The notes: a model not told the origin generated them from the sequence alone. A stretch of 64,000 nucleotides of DNA from Caprella mutica (GCA_947561585.1 CANNZV010000267.1:124001-188000); one strand, 5' to 3'. Positions 41,471 to 50,766 are shown, counted from the stretch's first letter. A program made the numbers and translations.

Positions 41471-43825
41471 ATGAAAAAATGCTACTTACTTCTTATGCTT
41501 TGTTGCTTATGGATGACGGGCTTCGCTCAAGACCATAGCATCGCTGTATCTAGCAACGTTTTTACCCCAAGTGCGCTAACAATTAGCGTCGGTGAAACCG
41601 TTGAATGGACTAATATGGGCGGTAATCACAATGTGAATGGCACATCTGCTACTTACCCGAACAATCCTGAAAGTTTCGGTAATGGTGGTGCTTCCACTTC
41701 TACTTGGACCTATCAATATACGTTCAATACTCCAGGCGAGTACACGTACCAATGTGACCCACACGTAGGTTTCGGTATGGTCGGTACAATTTCAGTAATG
41801 GGCGGTCCTGCTGCTGATGATGATATCGTTATCACGGAAATTATGTACAATTCACCAGAAAGTGGTACGGATTCTTTAGAGTTTATAGAGGTGTATAATA
41901 ATGGCAATACAACGGCTGATTTGAATGGTTGGTCATTTGCGCAAGGCGTAGTTTATACTTTTGAAGATGTTGTCTTAGCAGCAGGCGAATACTATGTTGT
42001 TTGCGTAAATGCATCAGCATTTGAAGATGTGTATGGAATGACAGCTGTACAATGGGAAGCAGGTGCATTAACCAATGGTGGCGAGACAATTGAGCTGGTA
42101 GATGCAAGCGGAAATAGCATTGACATGGTCACTTATGATGATGCAGGCGGATGGCCACTCGACCCAGACGGAGGCGGGGCTTCTTTGGTGCTTTGTGATG
42201 TAAATGGTGATAATACAGACCCATTAAATTGGTCAGCAGCACCAGAAGCTACGGGCGTAGTAATTAATGGTGTAGAAGTATTTGCTTCTCCATTTGCTGC
42301 TTCTGATTGTGAGCCAAATAATCCACCAACGTATCCTGCATATGATATTGCAGATGTAGTAACAACAAATGCAGACGGCGTAGCAGATAGCTTGAATGTA
42401 AACTGTTCTTTGACAGGTATCGTTCATGGTATTAACTTCCGCCCATCTGGTTTGCAGTTTGTATTAATTGATGGTACAGATGGTATTTCTTTGTTTAGTG
42501 ATACAGATGGTTTAGGTTATACAGTAGCGGAGGGCGACGAAATAACTGTAGAAGGTACGATTGGTCAGTTTAGTGGTTTGACGCAAATTATTCCAATTTC
42601 AGTTACCTTGAATTCTGACGGAAATGCTTTAGTAACACCAACCGTTATTGCAGGTGCATTTAACGAAAGTATGGAGTCGGATTTGGTACGTTTAGAAGAC
42701 GTATCTTTGGTAGATGCAGCACAATGGACAGGCACAGGCACAGGTTTCAATATAGATGTAACCGATGGTACCAATACTTGGGCAGTTCGTATTGATGCAG
42801 ATACCGACTTATATGGCATGCCAGCACCAACAGGCACGTTCAATGTGACAGGTTTGGGCAGCCAATTTGATGCCCAATCTCCTTTTGATGAAGGTTACCA
42901 ATTATTACCTCGTTATGTAGCAGATATTGACCCGTATAATGGCGGCGGTGGCGGTGACCCAACTTTCCCTGACTACGATATTGCAACCGTAACGACTGTA
43001 GATGCAAATGGGGTAGTGGATAGCTTAGGCGTTACTTGTACTTTGACAGGTGTGGTTCATGGCGGTGACTTCCGCGGTGGCGATGGCGTTCAGTTTACGT
43101 TTATTGATGCAACAGGCGGTATTGGCTTGTTCGGTGGCGGAATTACTGATTATGAAGTAACTGAAGGCGACGAAGTAACCGTACGTGGTACGATTGGTCA
43201 ATTCAATGGCTTGACACAAATCAATCCAGAAGAAATTATTTTAAATTCACAAGGTAATGATTTGAATAATCCAATGATGGTGAACACTTTTGGGGAAGAT
43301 ACTGAAAGTGAATTAATTCGCATCGCAGATGGTGTAAACTTAGTAGATCCAGCACAATGGACAGGTATGGGTTCTGGCTTCAATGTAGATGTAACAGACG
43401 GATTAACTACTTACACACTCCGTATCGATGCAGATACAGATGCTTATAGCATGCCAGCACCAACAGGTTTATTGTCTATAACAGGTATTGGTGGTCAATT
43501 TGATAATAGCGAACCTTATGATGAAGGTTACCAATTATTCCCTCGTTATATGGCGGACATCGTGCCGTTTGTAGATACAGAAGAGAATGAATTGAGCCAA
43601 AATATTCGCGTATATCCTAATCCAACTAGCGATGTATTGCACTTGGATTTTCAAGAGGTAACAGTAGAGACCATTACGATGCACAATGTATTCGGTCAGC
43701 AAGTATTAGCATTAAATACGCCGACTAATACAATCGATGTAGCTGATTTTCCACAAGGTATCTACCTTGTTACCTTCCAAAATGGTGCGCTAACTTGGAC
43801 GACGCAAGTAGTGGTACAACACTAA
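41471..43825 (+). CDS. Secreted cupredoxin / lamin-tail protein with T9SS domain
   Basis: A 784-residue secreted protein. The start ATG 41471 gives the signal MKKCYLLLMLCCLWMTGFAQ; the frame is open 25 codons upstream without one. Residues 22-110 form a plastocyanin-like cupredoxin with type 1 copper ligands His53, Cys95, His98 and Met103 (QCDPHVGFGM). A lamin tail domain follows (about 120-240, IVITEIMYNSPESGTDSLEF). Then come two copies of a repeat of about 200 residues (FIDATGGIGLF, EGDEVTVRGTIGQFNGLTQI, GFNVDVTDG, DEGYQLFPRY). The C-terminus (IRVYPNPTSDVLHL ... QGIYLVTFQNG) is a type A T9SS sorting domain. It should be exported to the cell surface. Its redox partner is unknown. Confidence 0.85.
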   Translation: MKKCYLLLMLCCLWMTGFAQDHSIAVSSNVFTPSALTISVGETVEWTNMGGNHNVNGTSATYPNNPESFGNGGASTSTWTYQYTFNTPGEYTYQCDPHVGFGMVGTISVMGGPAADDDIVITEIMYNSPESGTDSLEFIEVYNNGNTTADLNGWSFAQGVVYTFEDVVLAAGEYYVVCVNASAFEDVYGMTAVQWEAGALTNGGETIELVDASGNSIDMVTYDDAGGWPLDPDGGGASLVLCDVNGDNTDPLNWSAAPEATGVVINGVEVFASPFAASDCEPNNPPTYPAYDIADVVTTNADGVADSLNVNCSLTGIVHGINFRPSGLQFVLIDGTDGISLFSDTDGLGYTVAEGDEITVEGTIGQFSGLTQIIPISVTLNSDGNALVTPTVIAGAFNESMESDLVRLEDVSLVDAAQWTGTGTGFNIDVTDGTNTWAVRIDADTDLYGMPAPTGTFNVTGLGSQFDAQSPFDEGYQLLPRYVADIDPYNGGGGGDPTFPDYDIATVTTVDANGVVDSLGVTCTLTGVVHGGDFRGGDGVQFTFIDATGGIGLFGGGITDYEVTEGDEVTVRGTIGQFNGLTQINPEEIILNSQGNDLNNPMMVNTFGEDTESELIRIADGVNLVDPAQWTGMGSGFNVDVTDGLTTYTLRIDADTDAYSMPAPTGLLSITGIGGQFDNSEPYDEGYQLFPRYMADIVPFVDTEENELSQNIRVYPNPTSDVLHLDFQEVTVETITMHNVFGQQVLALNTPTNTIDVADFPQGIYLVTFQNGALTWTTQVVVQH

Positions 43826-43966
43826 TACGTAACTCGGATTTCCCAATCCGAACCTATTTAGCGAGTAATAAAAAAGCCGAAGTAACTTCCTGTTGCTTCG
43901 GCTTTTTACGTAACTTGGATTGCCTAATCCGAGCAAATGGGCCTCGGGTTAAGAAACCGGAGCTAC
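43826..43966. repeat. TACGTAAC-type repeat cluster
   Basis: Three related units: TACGTAACTCGGATTTCCCA (43826), TACGTAACTTGGATTGCCTA (from about 43907) and an inverted GGTTAAGAAACCGGAGCTAC (43947). The last overlaps the end of lysA. Related to 34650-34737. Confidence 0.6.
43870..43907. terminator. Terminator between the T9SS gene and lysA
   Basis: AAAAAGCCGAAGTAA pairs with TTGCTTCGGCTTTTT around a short loop. It lies between convergent genes and has T runs on both strands. Confidence 0.85.
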
Positions 43967-45210
43967 TTCAATACCTCCACCTGATTACGCAACAAATCCT
44001 CCATCGTTTCGCGCTGCCGTATCAAATGAAATTTTCCTTCATGTACCAACACTTCTGCCGGACGGTAGCGACTATTATAATTGCTCGCCATACTAAAACA
44101 ATAAGCTCCAGCATTGTGAAAACATAAAATATCGCCCTCGTGTACTTCTGTCAATTTACGATTGACGCCAAAGGTATCCGTTTCACAAATATAGCCAACT
44201 ACGGTATAAATGCGCGTCCGTCCCGTCGGATTGCTGATGTTTACAATCTCATGATGGGCATCATATAACATGGGGCGAATAAGGTGATTTAAACCACTAT
44301 CTACGCCAGCAAATACCGTAGAAAGCGTTGTTTTGACCACATTTGTACGTACCAAAAAATAACCTGCTTCACTTACCAAGAATTTGCCGGGTTCAAATAT
44401 CAAGGTCAATTCACGACCATATTCAGCGCAAAACTCTGTGAAACGCGCACTAATACGTTTGCCTACGTCCTCTACATCAGTCGCATTGCCACCTTCATAA
44501 TACGGCACTTTAAAGCCGCTACCAAAGTCAATATAAGTCAAATCTGGGAAGAAACTGGCAGTATTTAACAGAATTTCTGCACCGCGTACAAATACTTCTG
44601 CGTCCAGAATTTCTGAACCAGTATGCATGTGTAAGCCTTCGATTTTCAAGCCCGTAGCCGAAACAATACGCAATACATGTGGTACTTGATGAAAGGAAAT
44701 ACCAAATTTGCTATCAATATGACCCGTCGAAATTTTAGAATTTCCACCTGCCATAATATGCGGATTAATACGAACGCCAACTGGATAATCGGGATGCAAT
44801 TGCCCGAACTGTTCGAGCACCGAAATGTTATCAATATTGATGTGAACACCCAATTTTACTGCTAAATGTAGTTCGTCAATATGCACGCCATTGGGCGTAT
44901 AAAGTATATCCTTTGGCTCAAAACCAGCACGTAAGCCGAGTTTCACTTCCTGTATCGAAACGGTATCTAAACCTGCGCCAAAACCCTTAAATAAACGCAA
45001 TAAATTGATGTTAGTATTGGCTTTACAAGCATAATTAAAGCGCGTTTTTTTGTAGCTAAAAGCGGCATTAATACGTTCCCATTGACGTTTCATAATTGCA
45101 CTATCATACACGTAAACTGGCGCATCAAAGGCTTGGACAATCTCCAATGGATTAACTTGATTAGAGAGTTCGTACTGTGTCGTTCCGTTATCGGAGGTGC
45201 TTAATTGCAT
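43963..45210 (-). CDS. lysA: Diaminopimelate decarboxylase
   Basis: A 415-residue PLP enzyme for the last step of lysine synthesis (meso-diaminopimelate to L-lysine). The start was set at the ATG giving MQLSTSDNGT; the frame is open 46 codons further, but that part looks non-coding. PLP lysine is Lys63 in FNYACKANTNI. Then come HMHTGSEI, YIDFGSGFKVPYYEG, IFEPGKFLVSEAGYF and FAGVDSGLNHLIRPMLYDAHHEI, the latter being the family's substrate-pocket motif. It is isolated from other lysine genes and converges on the T9SS gene across a terminator. Confidence 0.92.
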   Translation of the reverse strand: MQLSTSDNGTTQYELSNQVNPLEIVQAFDAPVYVYDSAIMKRQWERINAAFSYKKTRFNYACKANTNINLLRLFKGFGAGLDTVSIQEVKLGLRAGFEPKDILYTPNGVHIDELHLAVKLGVHINIDNISVLEQFGQLHPDYPVGVRINPHIMAGGNSKISTGHIDSKFGISFHQVPHVLRIVSATGLKIEGLHMHTGSEILDAEVFVRGAEILLNTASFFPDLTYIDFGSGFKVPYYEGGNATDVEDVGKRISARFTEFCAEYGRELTLIFEPGKFLVSEAGYFLVRTNVVKTTLSTVFAGVDSGLNHLIRPMLYDAHHEIVNISNPTGRTRIYTVVGYICETDTFGVNRKLTEVHEGDILCFHNAGAYCFSMASNYNSRYRPAEVLVHEGKFHLIRQRETMEDLLRNQVEVLK

Positions 45211-45450
45211 ATTTTTTGAATTGTATGTTGTAATTATTGAAGCCACAATAGTAGCAGCTATTTTATTATTTACAAAAAAGGAAACTAGCGTAATTCCATT
45301 TTTCAAAAAGTATAAAATACGGTCAATGGAACACAAAAACGCGGGCAAAAAATCCCCAGAAAGTAATTATTTATACTTGCTTTCGATTGGATTACCGATT
45401 TCCAAACTTTCGCCCTATCATTGCAACTTATATAACAAGGAACAACAAAA

Positions 45451-45939
45451 ATGATACAACTATTCGTTACTGGTGGTACTTTTGACAAAGAGTATAACTA
45501 CATTACAGGGGAGCTATTTTTCCGTGACACGCATTTACCAAAAATGTTTGACCGTGGGCGTAGCACCCTCGACATCGACGTGAAAACCTTGATGATGGTG
45601 GACAGCCTCGAAATGACGACAGAAGACCGCGAGATAATTTCACATAATTGCCGACGTTCAAAATTTGACAAAATTATCATCACACATGGCACGGATACTA
45701 TCGTGGAAACGGCTACTTATTTAGCAAAAAATCCAATAGAAGGCAAAACGATTATGCTAACAGGGGCAATGGTGCCCTACGCTTTTGGCAATTCCTCCGA
45801 TGGATTTTTTAACTTAGGAAGTTCCTTAGCTTTTGCGCAAGTGTTGCCTCCTGGTGTTTATGTGGCGATGAATGGCCGGTATTTCAATTGGGATAATGTG
45901 CGCAAAAATAGAAAAACAGGTTATTTTGAGGAGTTGTAA
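45451..45939 (+). CDS. Short asparaginase-like protein
   Basis: A 162-residue protein equal to the N-terminal domain of bacterial L-asparaginases. The catalytic motifs are intact: FVTGGTFDKEYN (nucleophile Thr10), ITHGTDTIVETA, and LTGAMVPYAFGNSSDGFFN. The C-terminal domain of normal asparaginases (about 150 residues more, needed for the usual dimer interface) is absent, and the frame ends cleanly at a stop codon. Such single-domain forms are known in several bacteria, so this is not obviously a truncation. Activity on asparagine is unproven. The lipoprotein and lnt genes follow closely. Confidence 0.8.
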   Translation: MIQLFVTGGTFDKEYNYITGELFFRDTHLPKMFDRGRSTLDIDVKTLMMVDSLEMTTEDREIISHNCRRSKFDKIIITHGTDTIVETATYLAKNPIEGKTIMLTGAMVPYAFGNSSDGFFNLGSSLAFAQVLPPGVYVAMNGRYFNWDNVRKNRKTGYFEEL

Positions 45940-45972
45940 TTATAAGTTTGCAAATGACTAAATGATTAAACC

Positions 45973-46497
45973 ATGAAAAAAATACTATTGCTAGCCGCCT
46001 TAGTGTCTTTTTTTGCTTGTAAAAATGAGCCAAAGACACCAGCGGATGTACCTACCACTTACGAAGATATAGACCAAGTTATTGCGCCCAAAGGCGTAGA
46101 AAAAGTATTGCCTACTACACCTGCTAAACCACAACAAATCGCGCCTACACACGAAGCAATAACGAACGAAAGTATCAGTTTGCCTGAAGAAAATGATGCT
46201 TGTATTGACGCCGTTTTAGCCATTGCGAAAAGCTCTATACGCATTCAGGAAACGATGAAAATGATTGAAAAAGAACAGCATGTACCGGCGTTTATTGTGC
46301 TGAAAAATGATGAAAAAGCAGGCGTTTATAACATCAAATTAGGCGTAAGTATGGAACTTCGCTTTGATACATGGACCAATTTCACTTATTTCGCTAAAGA
46401 AGAAAATTTAACGGAACAAGATATCGTCTCCGGCGAAAATGAACCCATAGATTTTGATTTAAAAGTTTCTGATAAACTGCCGAAAAATTGTTTTTAG
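45973..46497 (+). CDS. Unknown lipoprotein
   Basis: A 174-residue protein with the lipoprotein signal MKKILLLAALVSFFAC (lipobox with Cys16), followed by an acidic, proline-rich stretch (KNEPKTPADVPTTYED) and a compact domain (DACIDAVLAIAKSSIRIQETM to SDKLPKNCF) with one pair of cysteines. I do not recognise the family. It lies 33 bases after the asparaginase-like gene and 41 bases before lnt, so an operon is likely, and Lnt-type acylation may act on it. Confidence 0.65.
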   Translation: MKKILLLAALVSFFACKNEPKTPADVPTTYEDIDQVIAPKGVEKVLPTTPAKPQQIAPTHEAITNESISLPEENDACIDAVLAIAKSSIRIQETMKMIEKEQHVPAFIVLKNDEKAGVYNIKLGVSMELRFDTWTNFTYFAKEENLTEQDIVSGENEPIDFDLKVSDKLPKNCF

Positions 46498-46538
46498 GAA
46501 CTTCGAAATTCTATATCAAACCGTCTATCGTAAAATAA

Positions 46539-48338
46539 ATGGAAAATAAATTCTTCAACAATACTACTCGCTATATCGCCATCGCTATTTGTGCAGTGGT
46601 GATGCTGTATAGTGGTTACAAAATGTATAGCCTTTGGCAAGCGAAAACCTTGTGGGGACACTTGCCCGTGTTCTTTTTTATGGGCTTTTGGGGGGCATTG
46701 CAATTGGCTTTAGCAGGCAGAAAGAACAAACCGAAACAACACTGGCGTTGGTTGGGCTTTTCGACGGTAAGCGGTGTAATATTGTCCTTGAGTTTTCCAC
46801 CTATTCCCTTGACTTTCCTGTTGTTTATTGCTTTTGTGCCGCTATTAGTGGTCGAAAAAGAGATAAGTGATACGCGCGAAATGCCTTCCAAATGGAAACT
46901 CATACAATACGCATACAACACTTTTGTCATTTGGAACATCTTAACCACTTGGTGGGTGGCGAATACCGGATTTGCAGCAGGAATTGTTGCGATTTGGTTG
47001 AATGCTTTGTTTATGTGTGTGCCGTTTTTGCTGTTTCATCAAACAAAAAAAACGATACCGAACCTCGGATATACCGCCTTTGTAGCTTTTTGGTTGTCTT
47101 TTGAAATGTTGCACTTAAACTGGGAAATCGCGTGGGTTTGGTTGAATTTAGGCAATGCCTTTGCCGAATTTCCGGCATGGATACAATGGTATGAATATAC
47201 GGGCACTTTTGGCGGTTCGATGTGGGTGTTATTGGTTAATGTATTGATAATCAAATGGTTATTCGACGGAAAAAAGAAAGATGTACGAGGCGCATTACCA
47301 TTTTTAGGCTTAATTTTGTTACCAATTATCGCTTCTTACGTCCTATATTTAACCTATAATGAAACAGAAGAAACCGTAGAAGTAGTAGTTGGACAGCCAA
47401 ATTATGAACCACATTATGAGAAATTTACAGTTGATAAAAAAGTATTGACTAAAGCTTTACTTGATTTAGTGGAGCAAAATGTGGACGAAAATACGGACTA
47501 TTTTATTTTACCAGAAACGGTGTTTCAAATCAATGAAAACAAACCAGAAAGCAATGCGACTGCGCGCGCCTTTAAAACGATTTTAGCAAAATATCCAAAT
47601 TTGAAATTAGTAAGCGGAGTTAGTGCTTATCATCAATTTGCAGAAAATGAAGCCCGAACACCCGCTACACGCGACCAAAAAGACCGAAGCGGCAAGATTA
47701 TCGCGCAATATGAACACTTAAATGCTGCTGTTCAATATCAAAAAGACCAACCAACGCAAACGTATCGAAAGTCGGTATTTGTGCCGGGGGCAGAGTTGTT
47801 GCCTTATCGCAATATCTTTTTCTTTTTGAAACCATTAGTGGATAATTTGGGTGGTTCTATGGCAGGATTAGGTACACAAACACATAGAAGTGTCTTTCAA
47901 AGTAACAAAGGCAACGTTGCGCCCGTTATCTGTTATGAGAGTGTGTTTGGTGATTATTTTACGAAATACATTCGACCCAATAAAGCCCTCAATCAAAGCG
48001 CAGATTTCGTTGCCATTATGACCAATGACGGTTGGTGGGACAACACGGCAGGACATAAACAGCACCTCAAATTTGCCTCTTTGCGTGCCATCGAAACTCG
48101 ACGCGATATAGCACGGTCTGCGAATACGGGTGTTTCTGCGTTTATCAATCAGCGGGGCGATATTGTGGCAAAAACCGCCTATAATGAACGCACTGCCCTA
48201 AGAGGTCAAGTTCATTTGAACCGAAAAATTACTTTTTATGTTCAATGGGGGGACTTAATCGGTCGTCTGGCAGTGTTTTTGGGGGCAATATTGATATTAA
48301 ATACCATTGCAAGAAATTGGCAAGCGCGCGTGAAATGA
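46539..48338 (+). CDS. lnt: Apolipoprotein N-acyltransferase
   Basis: A 599-residue inner-membrane enzyme that adds the third acyl chain to lipoproteins. The N-terminal half (about 1-260) has eight or so hydrophobic helices. The C-terminal half is a nitrilase-like domain with the catalytic triad: Glu in DYFILPETVFQ, Lys in TYRKSVFVPGAELLPYR, and Cys in APVICYESVFGDYF. IMTNDGWWDNTAGHKQHL and RRDIARSANTGVSAFINQ match the Lnt core. It is somewhat longer than E. coli Lnt. It probably belongs to one transcript with the lipoprotein gene upstream. Confidence 0.93.
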   Translation: MENKFFNNTTRYIAIAICAVVMLYSGYKMYSLWQAKTLWGHLPVFFFMGFWGALQLALAGRKNKPKQHWRWLGFSTVSGVILSLSFPPIPLTFLLFIAFVPLLVVEKEISDTREMPSKWKLIQYAYNTFVIWNILTTWWVANTGFAAGIVAIWLNALFMCVPFLLFHQTKKTIPNLGYTAFVAFWLSFEMLHLNWEIAWVWLNLGNAFAEFPAWIQWYEYTGTFGGSMWVLLVNVLIIKWLFDGKKKDVRGALPFLGLILLPIIASYVLYLTYNETEETVEVVVGQPNYEPHYEKFTVDKKVLTKALLDLVEQNVDENTDYFILPETVFQINENKPESNATARAFKTILAKYPNLKLVSGVSAYHQFAENEARTPATRDQKDRSGKIIAQYEHLNAAVQYQKDQPTQTYRKSVFVPGAELLPYRNIFFFLKPLVDNLGGSMAGLGTQTHRSVFQSNKGNVAPVICYESVFGDYFTKYIRPNKALNQSADFVAIMTNDGWWDNTAGHKQHLKFASLRAIETRRDIARSANTGVSAFINQRGDIVAKTAYNERTALRGQVHLNRKITFYVQWGDLIGRLAVFLGAILILNTIARNWQARVK

Positions 48339-48678
48339 TGATGAACGTGTAGGAACGATAGACAATCTGCTCTTCAAGATGGACAAAATAGTGTTCCTTG
48401 CCATTGAAAATGTTAATATTTGTGAATAATGATTAGAAATAGCTTCTAATAAACATAAAATAGCTGTTTGTAGCGTTTAAAAAAAGAGTTTTTGAAACGT
48501 TTTCCTTGCCACGCGGCGACCTCCTTCAGTCGCCTCGTGACTTGCTAGCTAATAGGTCGCGAAGTGACTGAAGGTCACCACGCGACGTAAAATTGTTCAA
48601 AAAAGAGTAGAACCATACAGTCGTTTATTGATATGCTGCACAAAAATAATCAATAGACAATATACAATAATCAATAGA
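48339..48678. other. Spacer with palindrome before the OmpA-like gene
   Basis: A 340-base spacer. The palindrome at 48489-48607 is the only clear structure. The last 70 bases hold A/T-rich sequence with repeats of ATCAATA and the likely promoter region. Confidence 0.5.
48489..48607. repeat. GCGACCTCC-type palindrome
   Basis: CACGCGGCGACCTCCTTCAG and CTGAAGGTCACCACGCGA pair through most of their length, framed by TTTTTGAAACGTTTT / AAAATTGTTCAAAAA. A related structure is at 56305-56390, upstream of the DUF368 gene. Confidence 0.65.
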
Positions 48679-49872
48679 ATGAGATATTTTTTTTTTTTAG
48701 GAGGCTTGTTTTTGTCGTTAAATGCGTGGGCACAAGTACCTGTCAGCACAAGTGATGAACAGCCGATTATCTTAGTAAATGCCGATTTTGAAGATTTTGC
48801 ACGCCTCGGAAAAGCACCGAGTGGTTGGTACAATAGTGGGCCGGCAAGTGAGTCTCCACCAGATGTACATCCGGTGCCTGGTAGTGAATTTGGCGTAGCC
48901 AAAACGGCTTATTCAGGAGATACTTACCTAGGCATGGTCGTTCGCGAAAACGATACATGGGAATCGGTTGCTCAGCGATTAGCAAGCCCATTGCAAGGGG
49001 GCAATTGCTATGAATTTAGCGTGCATTTATGCCGTTCGCCTTTGTATGTCAGTATGGGACGTTCGCAAGATACGCAAGGCAAAGAGGTGAACTACACGAC
49101 GCCTGCTAAGTTGCGGATTTGGGGCGGAAATGCCTATGGACAAAAAGGCGAATTACTGGCGGAAAGCTCCTTGATTATTAATTCACGTTGGTTGGAGTAT
49201 AATTTCCGTTTTGAGCCAAAGCGCAAATACACCTATATTATGCTAGAAGCCTATTACAAAACGCCTTCTTTGTTTCCTTATAATGGTAATTTATTGGTGG
49301 ATAATGCGCAGCCGATTATTCCTGTGCCGTGTGATGACGATGAGCCAGAGATACCAGTTGTTAGTGATCCACCAGTTGATTCAAAAGATCCTATCGCTGA
49401 TAAAGTAGAAGAAGATAAACCCAAAAAAAATCCGGTAGTACAGTCGCCAATTGCGGAAACAAAGCCTAAAGTAAAAGAGGCAAAATTGTACGGTAAGAAG
49501 CGGAGTGAATTACGAGTAGGGGAGAGTTTGCGGATTGAAAAACTCTATTTCGATGCGGATAGCTCGGCAATAAAGCCGGAAAGCTATGAGACTTTGAATG
49601 AGTTATTTGACTTTTTGGCAGAAAATGAAGACGTAAAAGTAGAAATTGGTGGACATACCAATAGTACACCTCCTAAAGCCTATTGCGACCGCCTTTCTAC
49701 GGCAAGAGCAAAGTCAATAGCTGAGTTTTTGAAAGAACGGGGTATCCGAGAGGAGCGTTTGAAATATGTGGGTTATGGTAAAGATAAACCCAAAATGACG
49801 AATAAAACCCCAGAAGGACGGCGACGCAATCAGCGAGTAGAAGTCAAAATTTTGAGTATTGGAAACGGTTGA
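48679..49872 (+). CDS. OmpA-like protein with N-terminal jelly-roll domain
   Basis: A 397-residue exported protein. A start at ATG 48679 gives the signal MRYFFFLGGLFLSLNAWA; codons 3-7 contain a run of twelve T. Residues about 25-225 are a beta-rich domain related to the secreted protein at 19685-20260 (ADFEDFARLGKAPSGW, GGNCYEFSVHL, LRIWGGNA, NLLVDNAQ). A proline- and acid-rich linker follows. The C-terminal 125 residues are an OmpA/MotB-type peptidoglycan-binding domain (LYFDADSSAIKPES, GGHTNSTPP, RAKSIAEFL, RRRNQRVEVKIL). It should sit in the outer membrane or periplasm and hold peptidoglycan, presenting the N-terminal domain. Confidence 0.85.
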   Translation: MRYFFFLGGLFLSLNAWAQVPVSTSDEQPIILVNADFEDFARLGKAPSGWYNSGPASESPPDVHPVPGSEFGVAKTAYSGDTYLGMVVRENDTWESVAQRLASPLQGGNCYEFSVHLCRSPLYVSMGRSQDTQGKEVNYTTPAKLRIWGGNAYGQKGELLAESSLIINSRWLEYNFRFEPKRKYTYIMLEAYYKTPSLFPYNGNLLVDNAQPIIPVPCDDDEPEIPVVSDPPVDSKDPIADKVEEDKPKKNPVVQSPIAETKPKVKEAKLYGKKRSELRVGESLRIEKLYFDADSSAIKPESYETLNELFDFLAENEDVKVEIGGHTNSTPPKAYCDRLSTARAKSIAEFLKERGIREERLKYVGYGKDKPKMTNKTPEGRRRNQRVEVKILSIGNG

Positions 49873-49891
49873 CCTAAGTAGTCATTCTCCA

Positions 49892-49934
49892 AAAAAATAA
49901 GGGTAAAGCAGTATGGCTTTACCCTTATTTTTTT
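49892..49934. terminator. Terminator between OmpA-like and Spy-like genes
   Basis: AATAAGGGTAAAGC pairs with GCTTTACCCTTATT, with A and T runs on the flanks. It serves convergent genes. Confidence 0.85.
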
Positions 49935-49951
49935 AGCAGCGAACGAAGAAA

Positions 49952-50671
49952 TTAATTCTTTCCTTGGTATTTTTCTTTTTGCTCTTGGCGCATGGTTTCA
50001 CGTTCTGTTTGCAATTGTAACCATTTTCGCTGTTGGTCTTTGGTCAATATTTGGTTTAATTCACTGTTCATTTCCTCCTTATTGCTCTTCATATAAGCCC
50101 GCATATCTTTCCTTGTTGCCTCTGGATTTTGCAACTTATAAGCTTCGCCGCGTTTCGCATATTTAAAGTTCAAAGCGCGTACTTTGTCGGTCTGTTCAGC
50201 CGTCAAACCCAATTGCTGTTCCATGCGTTTCGTCATGCGTTCTGAGTGATGTTTTGGCTGCGAATATTCAACACCAGCTTCACTTTTCATCCCTTTTTTG
50301 TGGTGACCTCGCTTACCATGTTTTGCTTTGCGTTCTGCTTTTTGAGCTTCGTATTTAGCTAATTGCTTTTCATTAAGGACTGCTTTTAACTCCGCATCAT
50401 GTGCCTGATGCATTTCTTTGCGAGCAGTTCTGTTTTCGTCCGCTTCGGCGCGCATAGCTGCTTTTTTCTCTGCATATCGGGCGTTAATTTCCTGGACTTT
50501 TACAGTTTGCGCCTCATCCAAACCAAGCATTTTTTGCATGTGAGCGGTTTGTTTTTCCGCTTTTTGTTGTGGATTAAAATCCTTATTTTTTGCTTTACCT
50601 TGTGCTGATAAAGTAGCTGTACCTGCAATTACTAAAAGTAATGCCAAGCCAAAATTCCAAATCACTTTCAT
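49952..50671 (-). CDS. Spy/CpxP-like repeat protein (DUF4890-like)
   Basis: A 239-residue exported protein. The start at MKVIWNFG was chosen because it begins a signal (to about residue 25, SAQ); an upstream in-frame ATG adds 9 residues. Two helical, highly charged repeats follow: QKAEKQTAHMQKMLGLDEAQ (about 35-55) and ERMTKRMEQQLGLTAEQTDK (about 145-165). The L-(D/T)-x-x-Q pattern recalls the LTxxQ motif of Spy/CpxP periplasmic chaperones. A very basic middle segment (KHGKRGHHKKGMKS) is unusual. Role inferred: envelope stress chaperone or metal-related protein. Not proven. Confidence 0.7.
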   Translation of the reverse strand: MKVIWNFGLALLLVIAGTATLSAQGKAKNKDFNPQQKAEKQTAHMQKMLGLDEAQTVKVQEINARYAEKKAAMRAEADENRTARKEMHQAHDAELKAVLNEKQLAKYEAQKAERKAKHGKRGHHKKGMKSEAGVEYSQPKHHSERMTKRMEQQLGLTAEQTDKVRALNFKYAKRGEAYKLQNPEATRKDMRAYMKSNKEEMNSELNQILTKDQQRKWLQLQTERETMRQEQKEKYQGKN

Positions 50672-50758
50672 GTTCAAATTTTTATGTTTAACTGTCAAAT
50701 AATTAATACTTCTTGGACTTAAAGATAGCAGAAAGGTTTAATCCGCCAAAAAAATAAG

Positions 50759-50766
50759 TACATTTG
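50759..50766 (+). promoter_or_regulatory. Possible -7 box for recF
   Basis: TACATTTG fits TAnnTTTG about 120 bases before the recF start. No good -33 TTG is present. Confidence 0.35.

Noticed and set aside
45197..45454. 85-codon open frame before the asparaginase-like gene
   Set aside because: Antisense to the lysA start and through a non-coding spacer; no recognisable protein.
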